Assembly: GCF_025628885.1 (NCBI RefSeq)
Contig: NZ_JAOTIF010000003.1
Coordinates: forward strand, 1-64,000
Direction of reading: 5' to 3'
Length of the DNA: 64,000 nt
From: Paraflavisolibacter caeni
GTDB taxonomy: Bacteria; Bacteroidota; Bacteroidia; Chitinophagales; Chitinophagaceae
The translations under genes and the position numbers were made by a program. A model generated the notes under the pieces. That model did not search any database. It was given only the letters and a program-made list of their open reading frames with translations, and was not told where the DNA came from. Numbering within the stretch: the first letter of the stretch is position 1; the number at the start of each line of letters is the position of its first letter. Positions 52,716 to 62,265 of the stretch are shown here, in pieces.

Positions 52716-53833
52716 AAAGGTAAATGTAAATTGACAAAAAATTGATCTTCGGTTTCCTTGATATCCAATTTGTAACTGTTTTTATAGAGCAAGTCCAGCC
52801 GCTTACGCACATTGGGAATGCCAATGCCGCCATCCTTATCTTTTAGATAATTATTCTTAAAGTTCAGAATATAGAAATCCATATACTGATCATTAACCTT
52901 CATTTCGATCTGTACCGGTTTCTTTGGGTCGGTAAGTATGCCGTGTTTAAAAGCGTTTTCAATCAGTGGGAAAAGTAATAATGGTGCTATACGTTTATCG
53001 TAGGTAATTCCTTCGATTGAAAAATTGAGATAAATATCTTCTTCATGTCTCAATTTTTCCAAATCTATATAGTCATTGATATGTTTGATCTCGTTGTCTA
53101 ATCTGACTTTGTTTTCATTATCCTCTTTTTCATACAGCACATAGCGCATCAGATTTGCCAGTTTCATTATGCTGTCTCCTGTCTTCGGGCTTTCTTCCGT
53201 AATGGCCAATGAGTAAATGTTATTTAATGCATTAAACAGGAAATGGGGATTGACCTGCATTTTCAAATAAGACAATTCGGCCCGTAATTTCTGATTTTCC
53301 AGTTCCTTTCTGATCTTCTCCTGCTGGTACCAACTTAATGCAAGCCGGTAAGCGAAAGCGAGCACAATTATAGATACATTATTTAAGATATTAACTTGAA
53401 AATAGGTTCTGAATCGATAACTAAAAAAGCCAATGGGCTCATGTGCTATTTTCCTATGGTATTTTGGCTGTGGGAATTTTTGCAAGGCATGTTCAGCCCA
53501 GTACATATCAAGACGAAATTTCAGGAATGTAAAAAGTATAGCCAGCAATAAGGAAGTTACAATCACCCAGAGCCATCTTTTATGCATCATGGCCATACCT
53601 GGCATTACTAAAAAGGATACTATATAAAATAACAAAAAGCTAATGGTAGAAACTACCAGGTGTGCATAAACAAAGTACTCACCAACAATCCTTGAGCTAT
53701 TAACAAAAGTGGGGATGTAAGTAATAAAATGCAATAAAAGCCAGACTGCCCAATGCACTAAAAAATTAAGAAGAGTTCGTTTATTCAAAAAAGGCGTCCA
53801 AGTTAATTCGGTATTTAGATTAAATAGAGCCAA
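52712..53833 (-). CDS. LytS/YehU-type sensor histidine kinase
   Basis: Inner-membrane sensor kinase of 373 residues with four predicted helices (first two at about 22-75, third near 87-105, fourth near 143-165), then a coiled-coil and the His_kinase domain. The phospho-acceptor is His197 in QVNPHFLFNALNNIYSL; the ATP-binding part shows PLIENAFKHG. The start is TTG, preceded two codons upstream by an in-frame stop, and no ATG is available nearby. The partner regulator follows with a 4-base overlap. The input has no periplasmic domain of size, so the signal is unknown. Confidence 0.92.
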   Translation of the reverse strand: MALFNLNTELTWTPFLNKRTLLNFLVHWAVWLLLHFITYIPTFVNSSRIVGEYFVYAHLVVSTISFLLFYIVSFLVMPGMAMMHKRWLWVIVTSLLLAILFTFLKFRLDMYWAEHALQKFPQPKYHRKIAHEPIGFFSYRFRTYFQVNILNNVSIIVLAFAYRLALSWYQQEKIRKELENQKLRAELSYLKMQVNPHFLFNALNNIYSLAITEESPKTGDSIMKLANLMRYVLYEKEDNENKVRLDNEIKHINDYIDLEKLRHEEDIYLNFSIEGITYDKRIAPLLLFPLIENAFKHGILTDPKKPVQIEMKVNDQYMDFYILNFKNNYLKDKDGGIGIPNVRKRLDLLYKNSYKLDIKETEDQFFVNLHLPL

Positions 53834-53865
53834 ATTCTATTTTTTAGTGAAGTTATATTCTACTT

Positions 53866-53873
53866 CAAATTTA
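53866..53873 (-). promoter_or_regulatory. Possible -7 element of the LytS/LytTR operon
   Basis: Read leftward, TAAATTTG matches TAnnTTTG exactly. A TTTC about 23 bases upstream is a weak -33 element. Transcription would start near 53859, about 25 bases before the TTG start codon at 53833. Confidence 0.4.
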
Positions 53874-53945
53874 TAAAAGATGCGATATCTTATTATGAAA
53901 CTGGACAGATTGTATTAATTGAAGGATGAAAATTCATATTATCCT

Positions 53946-53959
53946 GACAAGTGCTTGTC
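53946..53959. repeat. Short palindrome between LytS and SusC2
   Basis: GACAAG, a 2-base centre TG, and CTTGTC form a palindrome in the divergent promoter region. It could be a binding site of the adjacent LytTR regulator or unrelated; LytTR proteins more often use direct repeats. Confidence 0.25.
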
Positions 53960-54269
53960 CTTTGTTTTTGATAGTTGGTCAATAGAACTGCCAAGTTTAT
54001 AAGAATTTAGAAAAGTTAGGGAAAAACGCTTCCTAATTTAGGGGGACAACATAAGCCCTTAGTGTGCTTTGAAAGGAGGAAGAAGATACGCAGTAACATT
54101 GTGAGGCAGGTTTTTATATGTGAAAGCAGGTAGCGTTTTGTCCTAGGAGCTTAATGTGTCCCTCATACATCTACGAAACGAGAACCCAGGCATTTAGCCA
54201 AACAAGCATTTAAAAAGTCTTGATTTTTTGTTTCAGCCTTGCCTTTATCTGAACAGCCCTGACTGGCAG

Positions 54270-54292
54270 CCTTTCATCCATATTATGAAAGG
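54270..54292. repeat. 8-bp inverted repeat in the SusC2 leader
   Basis: CCTTTCAT and ATGAAAGG pair perfectly around a 7-base centre about 100 bases before the SusC2 start codon. Candidate operator or leader hairpin; no T-run follows it. Confidence 0.25.
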
Positions 54293-54390
54293 AAATGAAT
54301 GCCGGCTGTTGAGGTTTTGGATTAGCTAAGCAATAAATAAATCAAAAAGCTGTAAGAAGTCTGTAAGAAATATTGAAAACTGTATTCACT

Positions 54391-57300
54391 ATGAGAATTG
54401 TACTTAGTACACAATTATCCAGGACTCGCTCCGTGTCCTTGTTGACGTCATTCCTCTGCTTTTCTCTTTGCCTTTGCAATAAAAGTTTTGCAGGAAATGG
54501 TTTCTTTTTTCAGAAACCGGCAAAAGATAGTGTTCCACAGAAGACAATTGCAAAACTGAAAATTTCCGTCAGGGATAGAAACGATGGGGGGGCGCTGGAT
54601 AGCGTATATGTATCTGTCGGTAATAAAAAGGGTTACACAGATCGTAATGGATATATCGAGTTTGACAGCGTGAAGGCAATTTACCCTGTTTCCTTCAGCA
54701 AATCGGGTTATTATTCCGATTGGAGGACTGCAAAGCCTTCGATTCTGTTGCATCTTTCGAAAAAAGAAGGTAAATCCCCCATTTCAACTATCAATAACGG
54801 TATGTATGAAAGACCGGGTGAGCACTTTTCCGGATCAGCTACTGTGGTTAGCGGGAGTGAGCTAAGGAAAATCAGCTCTTTGAGCTTTGCAGATGCGTTG
54901 CAGTTTTATGATCCTTCTGTAATTGTTACAAGGGATAATAATTACGGTGACAATCCGAACATTACTCCAGGTATAAAATTAAAAGGTGCAAATCATTTCC
55001 CGGCTTCTGCCACCATTGAAGCTAAGCCGGGCACAATTAATACCGGTGTGCAGGTGAATGCATCTTCCAATGATTTTATAGCCGATCAAATTGGAAACCC
55101 CAATCAGCCAGCCTTCTTTGTAAATGGTGTGCAGGTTGCCCTGCGTTCTGCACTGGATATTGATATCAACAGGATTCAAAAAATAACCATTTTAAAAGAT
55201 GCTGCGGCCACTGCAGTATATGGTGTACGCGGTGGGCAAGGGGTAATACTTATTGAAACGTTGCGTCCCCAGGAGGGCAAGTTGAGGGTGAGCTATAGCG
55301 GTCAGGTCCAGGTTGCTGAAGCGGATCTTTCTTCCTATCAAATCATGAGCGCAAAGGAGAAGCTGGCCTTTGAAATGGATAATGGTTTTTATGCTAACGC
55401 CCCGGAATTATATCAATCCCGTTTGAACCAGGTTAATAAAAGTGGGCAAACTGATTGGCTGAAACTGCCTTTGCGCCAGGCTATTGGCAGTAAACACTTG
55501 TTAGCCCTCGACGGTGGCAGTGAGAATATGAGTTATGGATTAGATTTCAGTTATAACGATGTGCAAGGAGCCATGAAAGGAGCTTTTAGGAAGACCACCA
55601 GCTTTGGCGGCTATATGAGTAGCAGGATCAAAAATGTTGAATTTAATAATCACCTGACCTATTATAATATAAATGCGACACAATCGCCTTATGGAAGCTT
55701 TGATCAATATACATGGCAAAATGGATACTGGAATCCTTACGATACAGTTACCGGAAAGATGACAAAACTGCTAGAAGAGGTTAACTACCTGGGTACCAAA
55801 AAACCTTTTTATAACCCTGCCTATAATGGCACTTTATCTACGAAAGATGCCACAGATTATTCCAGGATTGCAAATACTACCAATATTGACTGGAATATGG
55901 GGCATGGATTCAAAATCAATGGATTACTGGCTTACAGCAGGCAAGCAGAGCAGATCAATCAATTCCTGCCTCCTGGTCATACAGAATATGCAGATTATTC
56001 ACCTGCTAACTTTTTCAAGCGTGGAAATTATTTCCAGAATAACAGTGTGTTTACCAGCACAGAGGCTGCCTTAAGACTACATTATAACAAGAAAATTGGC
56101 CTGAACCAGATCTATGTTTCTGCAGGAGGATCGGCTATACAAACTGGAAGTGAGGCTGCCGGCATTTCAATATCTGGATTTACCAGTGATAAACTAACAG
56201 ATATTGCTTTTGGAAGTGGTTATGATACTAAGCGTCCAACAACTAATAAAGTTGTTACCCGCTTAGCCTCTGGCTTTGGCAACCTGACTTATAGCTATGA
56301 TAATCGTTACCAGGCTGAAGTTTCAGGGAATGCAGATGCTTCATCTCAATTTGGAAATAACCAGCAGGTAGCGCCACACTGGAGTGCTGGTGCAAGTTGG
56401 AACCTGCACCAGGAAAGGTTTTTCAGGACCAATAAGGTGGTTGACCTGTTCAGGTTGCGTGCCAGTATTGGTACTACAGGTGATTATTCTTTCCTGTCTT
56501 ACCTGGGCCGTACTTCGTTTAATTATTATACCGATAAACAATATATATTGGCTGGCAGTACTACTGGTACCAGGGGGATTGGACTGGGTGCCTTCCTTAC
56601 CGGATTTGCCAATGATAGTTTGAGCGCTCCTCAAACCTTTCAACAAAACATTGGCATTGATGCCCAATTATTGCAAAGCCGTTTGTCCATTCGCGTTGAT
56701 GCATATCGGCAAAAGACCAGCGAACTAATACTGCCAATAACATCACCAGCATATACTGGTTTTCAAGGCTTCTCTTATTATGATAACCTGGGTGCGATTG
56801 AAAATAAGGGTGTAGCATTTACAGTGAATTATGCCCTTATCCGCAATACCCCTAAATCTATTTACTGGAATATAAGTGTGAATGGACTACACAATGAAAA
56901 CCGGATTGCTGCTACCAGCAATTTTATAGATCAATTTAATGAAGCCAACAATGACATGGAAATAGACCAGACAAAACCCCAGGATAGATTTGTTGTTGGC
57001 CAGTCGCTTAGCGGTATATGGGCCGTTCGTTCGCTTGGTATCGATGCAAATACCGGAGAGGAGTTGTACGTGAAAGCTGATGGCTCTCAAACTTCTGACT
57101 GGAATGCTGCGGATAAAGTACTGATTGCTGACATGACGCCTAAATGGCAAGGGACTTTTGGTACTTCTGTAATCATTAAAAATATTTCTGCGGGTATTTA
57201 TTTCAATTATCAAATGGGTGCAGAGGGATATAACCAAACGTTGGCAGATAAAGTGGAAAATGCCAGTATGCTATATAATACAGATGAACGGGCAGCCGGT

Positions 57301-57600
57301 GGCCGTTGGAAACAGCCAAGGGACCAGGCAGCTTTTAAGCCGGTTTCCCTGGATGGATTGGTGACATCACCCACTTATGTTACCAGTCGTTTTGTTCAGG
57401 ACAATGATTTTGTCAATTGCTCGGCTGTTTCTATGAGTTATGCTCTGCCACAGGGATTTGCTGCAAAAATCCATGCACAAAGTTTAAGGATCGGATTGAT
57501 GGGTAATAATATTTTCCAATGGCAAGCTATGAAAGCTGAAAGAGGTATTTATTATCCATTCCAACGCCAGTATACATTTTCTATTAACACAACTTTTTAA
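54391..57600 (+). CDS. SusC/RagA family TonB-dependent transporter (SusC2)
   Basis: Outer-membrane barrel of 1069 residues from the ATG that opens the signal peptide (MRIVLSTQLSRTRSVSL...KSFAG). A TTG at 54373 is a longer alternative. A short carboxypeptidase-D-like domain (LKISVRDRNDGGALDSVYV) is followed by a plug with MYERPGEHFSGSATVVSG, NPNQPAFFVNGVQV and ITILKDAAATAVYG, and a barrel. This plug resembles SusC3 more than SusC1, so SusC2 and SusC3 are probably an old tandem duplication. SusD2 lies 11 bases downstream. The substrate is not evident, and no enzymes sit beside it in the window. Confidence 0.88.
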   Translation: MRIVLSTQLSRTRSVSLLTSFLCFSLCLCNKSFAGNGFFFQKPAKDSVPQKTIAKLKISVRDRNDGGALDSVYVSVGNKKGYTDRNGYIEFDSVKAIYPVSFSKSGYYSDWRTAKPSILLHLSKKEGKSPISTINNGMYERPGEHFSGSATVVSGSELRKISSLSFADALQFYDPSVIVTRDNNYGDNPNITPGIKLKGANHFPASATIEAKPGTINTGVQVNASSNDFIADQIGNPNQPAFFVNGVQVALRSALDIDINRIQKITILKDAAATAVYGVRGGQGVILIETLRPQEGKLRVSYSGQVQVAEADLSSYQIMSAKEKLAFEMDNGFYANAPELYQSRLNQVNKSGQTDWLKLPLRQAIGSKHLLALDGGSENMSYGLDFSYNDVQGAMKGAFRKTTSFGGYMSSRIKNVEFNNHLTYYNINATQSPYGSFDQYTWQNGYWNPYDTVTGKMTKLLEEVNYLGTKKPFYNPAYNGTLSTKDATDYSRIANTTNIDWNMGHGFKINGLLAYSRQAEQINQFLPPGHTEYADYSPANFFKRGNYFQNNSVFTSTEAALRLHYNKKIGLNQIYVSAGGSAIQTGSEAAGISISGFTSDKLTDIAFGSGYDTKRPTTNKVVTRLASGFGNLTYSYDNRYQAEVSGNADASSQFGNNQQVAPHWSAGASWNLHQERFFRTNKVVDLFRLRASIGTTGDYSFLSYLGRTSFNYYTDKQYILAGSTTGTRGIGLGAFLTGFANDSLSAPQTFQQNIGIDAQLLQSRLSIRVDAYRQKTSELILPITSPAYTGFQGFSYYDNLGAIENKGVAFTVNYALIRNTPKSIYWNISVNGLHNENRIAATSNFIDQFNEANNDMEIDQTKPQDRFVVGQSLSGIWAVRSLGIDANTGEELYVKADGSQTSDWNAADKVLIADMTPKWQGTFGTSVIIKNISAGIYFNYQMGAEGYNQTLADKVENASMLYNTDERAAGGRWKQPRDQAAFKPVSLDGLVTSPTYVTSRFVQDNDFVNCSAVSMSYALPQGFAAKIHAQSLRIGLMGNNIFQWQAMKAERGIYYPFQRQYTFSINTTF

Positions 57601-57611
57601 GCCTGAAATCA

Positions 57612-58988
57612 ATGAATAAAAGTATGAGGGTTACAAAGCTTTTTTATACAGTGACAGCGTTGTTGTTACTTTCATTAACTGCATGTAAAAAATGGCTTGA
57701 TCTAGAAACACCTTCACAGGTGGACCAGGATGCTATTTTTTCGAAAGAACAGGGGTTTGAAGATGTATTGAATGGTGTGTACCTGCAAATGGGAAGCCAG
57801 AACATGTACGGACGGGATATGAGCTATGGCCTCTTGTCTGTATTGGGAAGAAGTTATGATACTACTATTACAAGCGCAATCGGAAAGTTGTATTTCCAGG
57901 GAGCCCAGTACAATTTGCAAGATGATTCTGTAAGAATTATCGCTAGAAATATTTGGGCAGAGTCCTATAAATCTATTGGCAATATCAATAACCTGCTTGC
58001 CAATATGGATAGCCATAAACAATTGTTTACAGGCACCAATTACAATACAATAAAAGGAGAAGCCTTAGGACTGAGGGCGTTTTTACACTTCGAATTGTTG
58101 CGGTTGTTTGCTCCTTCTCCGGCTGCGGCAGGGTTTACGGTTGCAGCCATTCCCTACATGACCAAAATTAGTCCCTATAAAGTTGTTTCCGCAACAACAG
58201 GAGCGGTGCTGGATTCATGTATAGCTGATCTAAAAGTATCAGAAAGCCTGTTGAGTGAATCTAATCTCAAAACATACCGTTTTACAATTTGGGCTACAAG
58301 AGGTTTGCTGGCCAGGATCTATTTATATAAAGGGGATAAGGAGCATGCATTATCATATGCACGGGCATTGATCAATAGTCGCAAGTTCCCTTTAGCTGAT
58401 GGTAATAGTGATCTAATGTTTAGTAAGGAGCATTTGTTTTCTCTATATACATCTCAGAATAATATCACCAATTTATATCCAACCGTTTTCAATCCCGATT
58501 TATCCCTGGGCTTTTCGCCAGGCAATCAAACTTCCTTGTTTGTAGCGGGAAGCGGTCTTTCCTCTGACTGGAGAAAATCCTTTGTGGATCCTAAGACTGG
58601 GACTGCAATAGGTAATACAATTGCCCCCCGTAAATTTTATAACAATTCCACTTCACCCAATAATGCTAATACGGCAACTCCATTGATCAGGGTGACGGAG
58701 ATGTATTATATAGCGGCTGAGTGTGCTGCAGACAATAATGACATTGTTTATGCTACTGACCTGTTAGATTCAGTAAGGTGGCACCGCAATGTGAAAAAAG
58801 ATTTGACGGCAAACTTGAGCACTGATAGTCTTAATACGGAGATCAGGAAAGAATATCAAAAAGAGTTTTTAGGTGAAGGGCAAATGTTCTTCTTCTACAA
58901 GCGTAAAAACCAACCGTTCGCTTCCCTGCCCTATACGAGAGTGCCATTAGTGGCTGGAGCAACCTATGTCTTTGAAAAGCCTGAGTAA
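57612..58988 (+). CDS. RagB/SusD family lipoprotein (SusD2)
   Basis: Outer-membrane surface lipoprotein of 458 residues, partner of SusC2. The signal peptide ends in LTAC with lipidated Cys25, followed by KKWLDLETPSQVDQDAIFSKEQGFEDVLNGVY, the usual SusD start. The TPR region NIWAESYKSIGNINNLL and GEALGLRAFLHFELLRLF is present, and the end has EYQKEFLGEGQMFFFYKR. A second ATG at 57624 is possible. It binds and delivers the ligand to SusC2. Confidence 0.92.
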   Translation: MNKSMRVTKLFYTVTALLLLSLTACKKWLDLETPSQVDQDAIFSKEQGFEDVLNGVYLQMGSQNMYGRDMSYGLLSVLGRSYDTTITSAIGKLYFQGAQYNLQDDSVRIIARNIWAESYKSIGNINNLLANMDSHKQLFTGTNYNTIKGEALGLRAFLHFELLRLFAPSPAAAGFTVAAIPYMTKISPYKVVSATTGAVLDSCIADLKVSESLLSESNLKTYRFTIWATRGLLARIYLYKGDKEHALSYARALINSRKFPLADGNSDLMFSKEHLFSLYTSQNNITNLYPTVFNPDLSLGFSPGNQTSLFVAGSGLSSDWRKSFVDPKTGTAIGNTIAPRKFYNNSTSPNNANTATPLIRVTEMYYIAAECAADNNDIVYATDLLDSVRWHRNVKKDLTANLSTDSLNTEIRKEYQKEFLGEGQMFFFYKRKNQPFASLPYTRVPLVAGATYVFEKPE

Positions 58989-59037
58989 GCAAAGCTGCCA
59001 GGTTAAAAGAAATTAATAAACACATTGTATAGCATAA

Positions 59038-62000
59038 ATGATCCGTATGTTTCTCTGCAATAAAAAATTAAAAAGTAAGCCTCTTTTTTTCTCCGCTCTG
59101 ACCAGGTGTTACCTGTTGTTGCTCCCATTAGTGCTTGTGTTTGTTCAAGCCGGGGCACAGGAGCGAACCATTGAGGTACTTAATGGTGTAGTTAAAAGCG
59201 AAAGGGGTGAAATACTGACTGGGGCTACTGTGGTGGTTCGGAATACCAAGTTGGCTACCAGTACTGGTAAAGATGGTTCTTTTGTTTTGAAGAACGTTCC
59301 CTCCAATGCCACCTTAAGAGTTTCTTTCGTAGGTCACACGGCTAAAGAGGTTAAGCTGAAGGATGGGCAACGTTCAATAGAAATATTGTTGAGTTCTAAT
59401 TCCAATACATTAGCCGATGTTGTGGTCAACACTGGATTGTATAGACGTCCTACGGGGAACTTTACCGGTGCCGCAAAAAGCTTCAGCGGCGAACAACTGA
59501 AGTCCGTAAACCCTGCGAATGTATTGCAAGCCTTAGCTGTTGTAGAGCCAGCGTTACGCATCGTTGAAAACAATGCCATGGGTAACGATCCCAATCAATT
59601 GCCCATCATACAGTTGAGGGGCCAGAATAACCTGCCTGTATCCTCACAAGGGACATTGGAGGGCGCTACTCCTGTTTCAAATGGCGATATGATGTCGAGC
59701 TACCTTCTGAATCCCAACCAGCCATTGATCATTCTTGATGGATTTCAAACCACATTGCAGGCTATTAATGATATGGATATCAACCGCATTGCCAGCATTA
59801 CGGTGTTGAAAGACGCTGCTGCTACTGTGGCATATGGTTCAAAAGCAGCCAATGGCGTTATTGTGGTTGAAACGAAACAGCCCTTATCTGGGAAGATGAG
59901 GATTTCTTATGGCATTAATGCAAGTGTTGAATTACCTGATCTATCATCTTATCATTTGATGGATGCAAAACAATTCTTAGAAGCCCAGCGCCTTGCCGGA
60001 ATTTATGGCGATCCCGCTAATCACTATAATGATGTGGCACTTAAACAATGGTATGACTATCGATTGCAGCAGGTGCAAAGCGGTGTCAATACTTATTGGT
60101 TATCTCAGCCACTTAGAACAGGTTATGCATTGAATCATAGCTTAAACTTAGAAGGAGGCACAGGTAACATACGTCATAGCCTGTCATTAAATTATGGTTC
60201 TAACAATGGGGTCATGAAAGGATCTGGCCGAACTTCTTATGGTCTGAATTATAATCTTACTTATGTTTTTAAAAATATCCGGTTTTCAAATGTTACCTCA
60301 GTAAGCTCAGGCCGTGGTGATAATTCTCCATGGGGCAGTTTTTCTGAGTATGCAAAACAATACCCATATTTCAGGCCGTATAATTCGGAAGGGCAACTGA
60401 ATAAAATATTTGAGCCTTCTGCAGCAGAACTAGGTATTGCCTTGGCTGCGCCAGGCGGAATTATTACGAATGCCATGTATAATTCCACTTTAAATGTAGT
60501 TGATTATTCGAATTATTTGTCTTATTCCAATGCTACCAATTTTGATTGGAATGTGACCAGGGATTTAAGATTGAAAGCCAATGTCCGACTTTCCAATAAT
60601 TTGCCAGAAGGCGAACAATTTTTACCAGCGGATCATACTGTTTTTGTAAAAAGTGTTACCAGCCGTTTTGTAGACCTGGGTTCTTATTCTCAAATGAAAG
60701 GTAAAAACACTTCCGTGGATGGCCGAATCAGCCTGGATTATAATAAGCGTTTTGGCCGTCATACTATTTATTCTGCCCTGGGTTTTTCCGCCCAGCAGAC
60801 CAATAGTACATCCACTACTGTAAAGACAACGGGCATTCCTAACGACTTCCTGGGTGATTTGGGATTGGCCAATGGTTATGGCTTAAATTATAAGCCAACA
60901 AGCCTGGTCAATAATACCCGTAGTGTTTCCCAGTTTCTGAGTGTGAGTTACAATTACAATGACCGTTATACAGCTGAGGCAACTTTGAATTCCAGCGGCT
61001 CATCCCAATTTGGATCCAATAACCGATTTGCACCTTTCTGGGCAGGCGGTATTGCCTGGAATGTTGATAAAGAAAAGTTCTTTAAAAGGAATTTTATTAT
61101 TCAACAGTTGAGACTTAAGGCAAATACAGGGGTTACGGGTAACCAGAATTTTGCAGCTTCCATGGCACAACCATTTTACAATTATAATACACAAAACAAC
61201 TACCGCTTACAGTTGGGAAGTACCATAAACACCTATGCCAACCCCAATTTAAAATGGCAACAGACGCTTAAGAACAATCTGAGTGTACAGATGTCTTTGT
61301 TGAATGAACATGTAATGGTCGGGGCTGATTTTTACCTGGAAAAAACAAACAGCCTGATCTTACCACTTGACGTAGCGCCATCAACAGGTTTTGATTCTTA
61401 CCAGGATAATTTAGGGGCTGTTGAAAACAGGGGATACGAAGTATCTCTAGGTTTACCCATCATTCGCAACCGGGCAAAAAACATTTTCTGGTCATTGTCC
61501 TTTAATACCGGAAGCTATGAAAATGTTATTACAAAGCTTTCACCTGCAATAGAAGCCTATAACAAGGAAAATGACAAAATAGATAATTCTGAAGAAGGTA
61601 AGAAGAAACAACAGAAACCATTACCGCGCTTTGTTGTTGGACAGGCCATGAATACCATCTGGGCTGTACGTTCGCTAGGTATAGACCCGGCTACTGGTAA
61701 GGAAGTTTTCCTGAAACTGGATGGCAGCAAGACTTTCAATTGGGATCCGAATGACAAATTCCCGGTAGCTGTTGGAGACAGCAAGTTTAAAGGAATGATC
61801 GGGTCTAATTTGACTTTAAAATCATTCACTTTCAATTTTAACCTTGCTTACCAATTGGGAGGTTACAAGTATAATCAAACCCTGGCCGATAAAATTGAGA
61901 ATGTAAATCTGAATTTAACCAATGCAGATAGCAGGGTTTTAACGGACAGGTGGAAAAAGCCTGGTGATGTATCATCTTATAAGGCGTTGGTTACTGATGG

Positions 62001-62256
62001 CGGAGGAAATACACTATTAATGACACAGGCCACATCCCGTTTTGTGCAGCGTGATAACTTCATTGACGCATCTAGTGTTACAGTAGGATACAACTTCCCA
62101 GCCAATTTAAAATGGGTAAGACTATTGAAGTTGTCGACTCCTAAAATATTTATTACACAGAACCAGGTATTCCGTTTGGGAACTATTGAGGCTGAAAGGG
62201 GAACAGCTTATCCCTTTACCCGCCGATTCAATTTTGGTTTATCATCTACTTTTTAA
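59038..62256 (+). CDS. SusC/RagA family TonB-dependent transporter (SusC3)
   Basis: Outer-membrane barrel of 1072 residues, 49 bases after SusD2. After the signal peptide (ending near VQAGAQ) comes a carboxypeptidase-D-like domain (GEILTGATVVVRNTK, residues about 45-125), a plug with RRPTGNFTGAAKSFSGEQ and ITVLKDAAATVAYGSKAANGV, and a barrel ending in FGLSSTF. It is alignable with SusC2 throughout (NPNQP, DMDINRI, AVRSLGID, FNFNLAYQLGGYKYNQTLADKIEN), showing duplication of the whole SusCD unit. Its ligand is unknown. Confidence 0.92.
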   Translation: MIRMFLCNKKLKSKPLFFSALTRCYLLLLPLVLVFVQAGAQERTIEVLNGVVKSERGEILTGATVVVRNTKLATSTGKDGSFVLKNVPSNATLRVSFVGHTAKEVKLKDGQRSIEILLSSNSNTLADVVVNTGLYRRPTGNFTGAAKSFSGEQLKSVNPANVLQALAVVEPALRIVENNAMGNDPNQLPIIQLRGQNNLPVSSQGTLEGATPVSNGDMMSSYLLNPNQPLIILDGFQTTLQAINDMDINRIASITVLKDAAATVAYGSKAANGVIVVETKQPLSGKMRISYGINASVELPDLSSYHLMDAKQFLEAQRLAGIYGDPANHYNDVALKQWYDYRLQQVQSGVNTYWLSQPLRTGYALNHSLNLEGGTGNIRHSLSLNYGSNNGVMKGSGRTSYGLNYNLTYVFKNIRFSNVTSVSSGRGDNSPWGSFSEYAKQYPYFRPYNSEGQLNKIFEPSAAELGIALAAPGGIITNAMYNSTLNVVDYSNYLSYSNATNFDWNVTRDLRLKANVRLSNNLPEGEQFLPADHTVFVKSVTSRFVDLGSYSQMKGKNTSVDGRISLDYNKRFGRHTIYSALGFSAQQTNSTSTTVKTTGIPNDFLGDLGLANGYGLNYKPTSLVNNTRSVSQFLSVSYNYNDRYTAEATLNSSGSSQFGSNNRFAPFWAGGIAWNVDKEKFFKRNFIIQQLRLKANTGVTGNQNFAASMAQPFYNYNTQNNYRLQLGSTINTYANPNLKWQQTLKNNLSVQMSLLNEHVMVGADFYLEKTNSLILPLDVAPSTGFDSYQDNLGAVENRGYEVSLGLPIIRNRAKNIFWSLSFNTGSYENVITKLSPAIEAYNKENDKIDNSEEGKKKQQKPLPRFVVGQAMNTIWAVRSLGIDPATGKEVFLKLDGSKTFNWDPNDKFPVAVGDSKFKGMIGSNLTLKSFTFNFNLAYQLGGYKYNQTLADKIENVNLNLTNADSRVLTDRWKKPGDVSSYKALVTDGGGNTLLMTQATSRFVQRDNFIDASSVTVGYNFPANLKWVRLLKLSTPKIFITQNQVFRLGTIEAERGTAYPFTRRFNFGLSSTF

Positions 62257-62265
62257 TGTCTGAAT

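Larger units (their letters stand above)
53834..54390. other. Divergent regulatory region between LytS and SusC2
   Basis: About 550 bases without a gene. It holds a perfect leftward TAAATTTG element at 53866-53873 for the kinase operon, GACAAG-TG-CTTGTC (53946-53959), and the inverted repeat CCTTTCAT...ATGAAAGG (54270-54292). The long leader of SusC2 shows no other recognisable element. Confidence 0.45.
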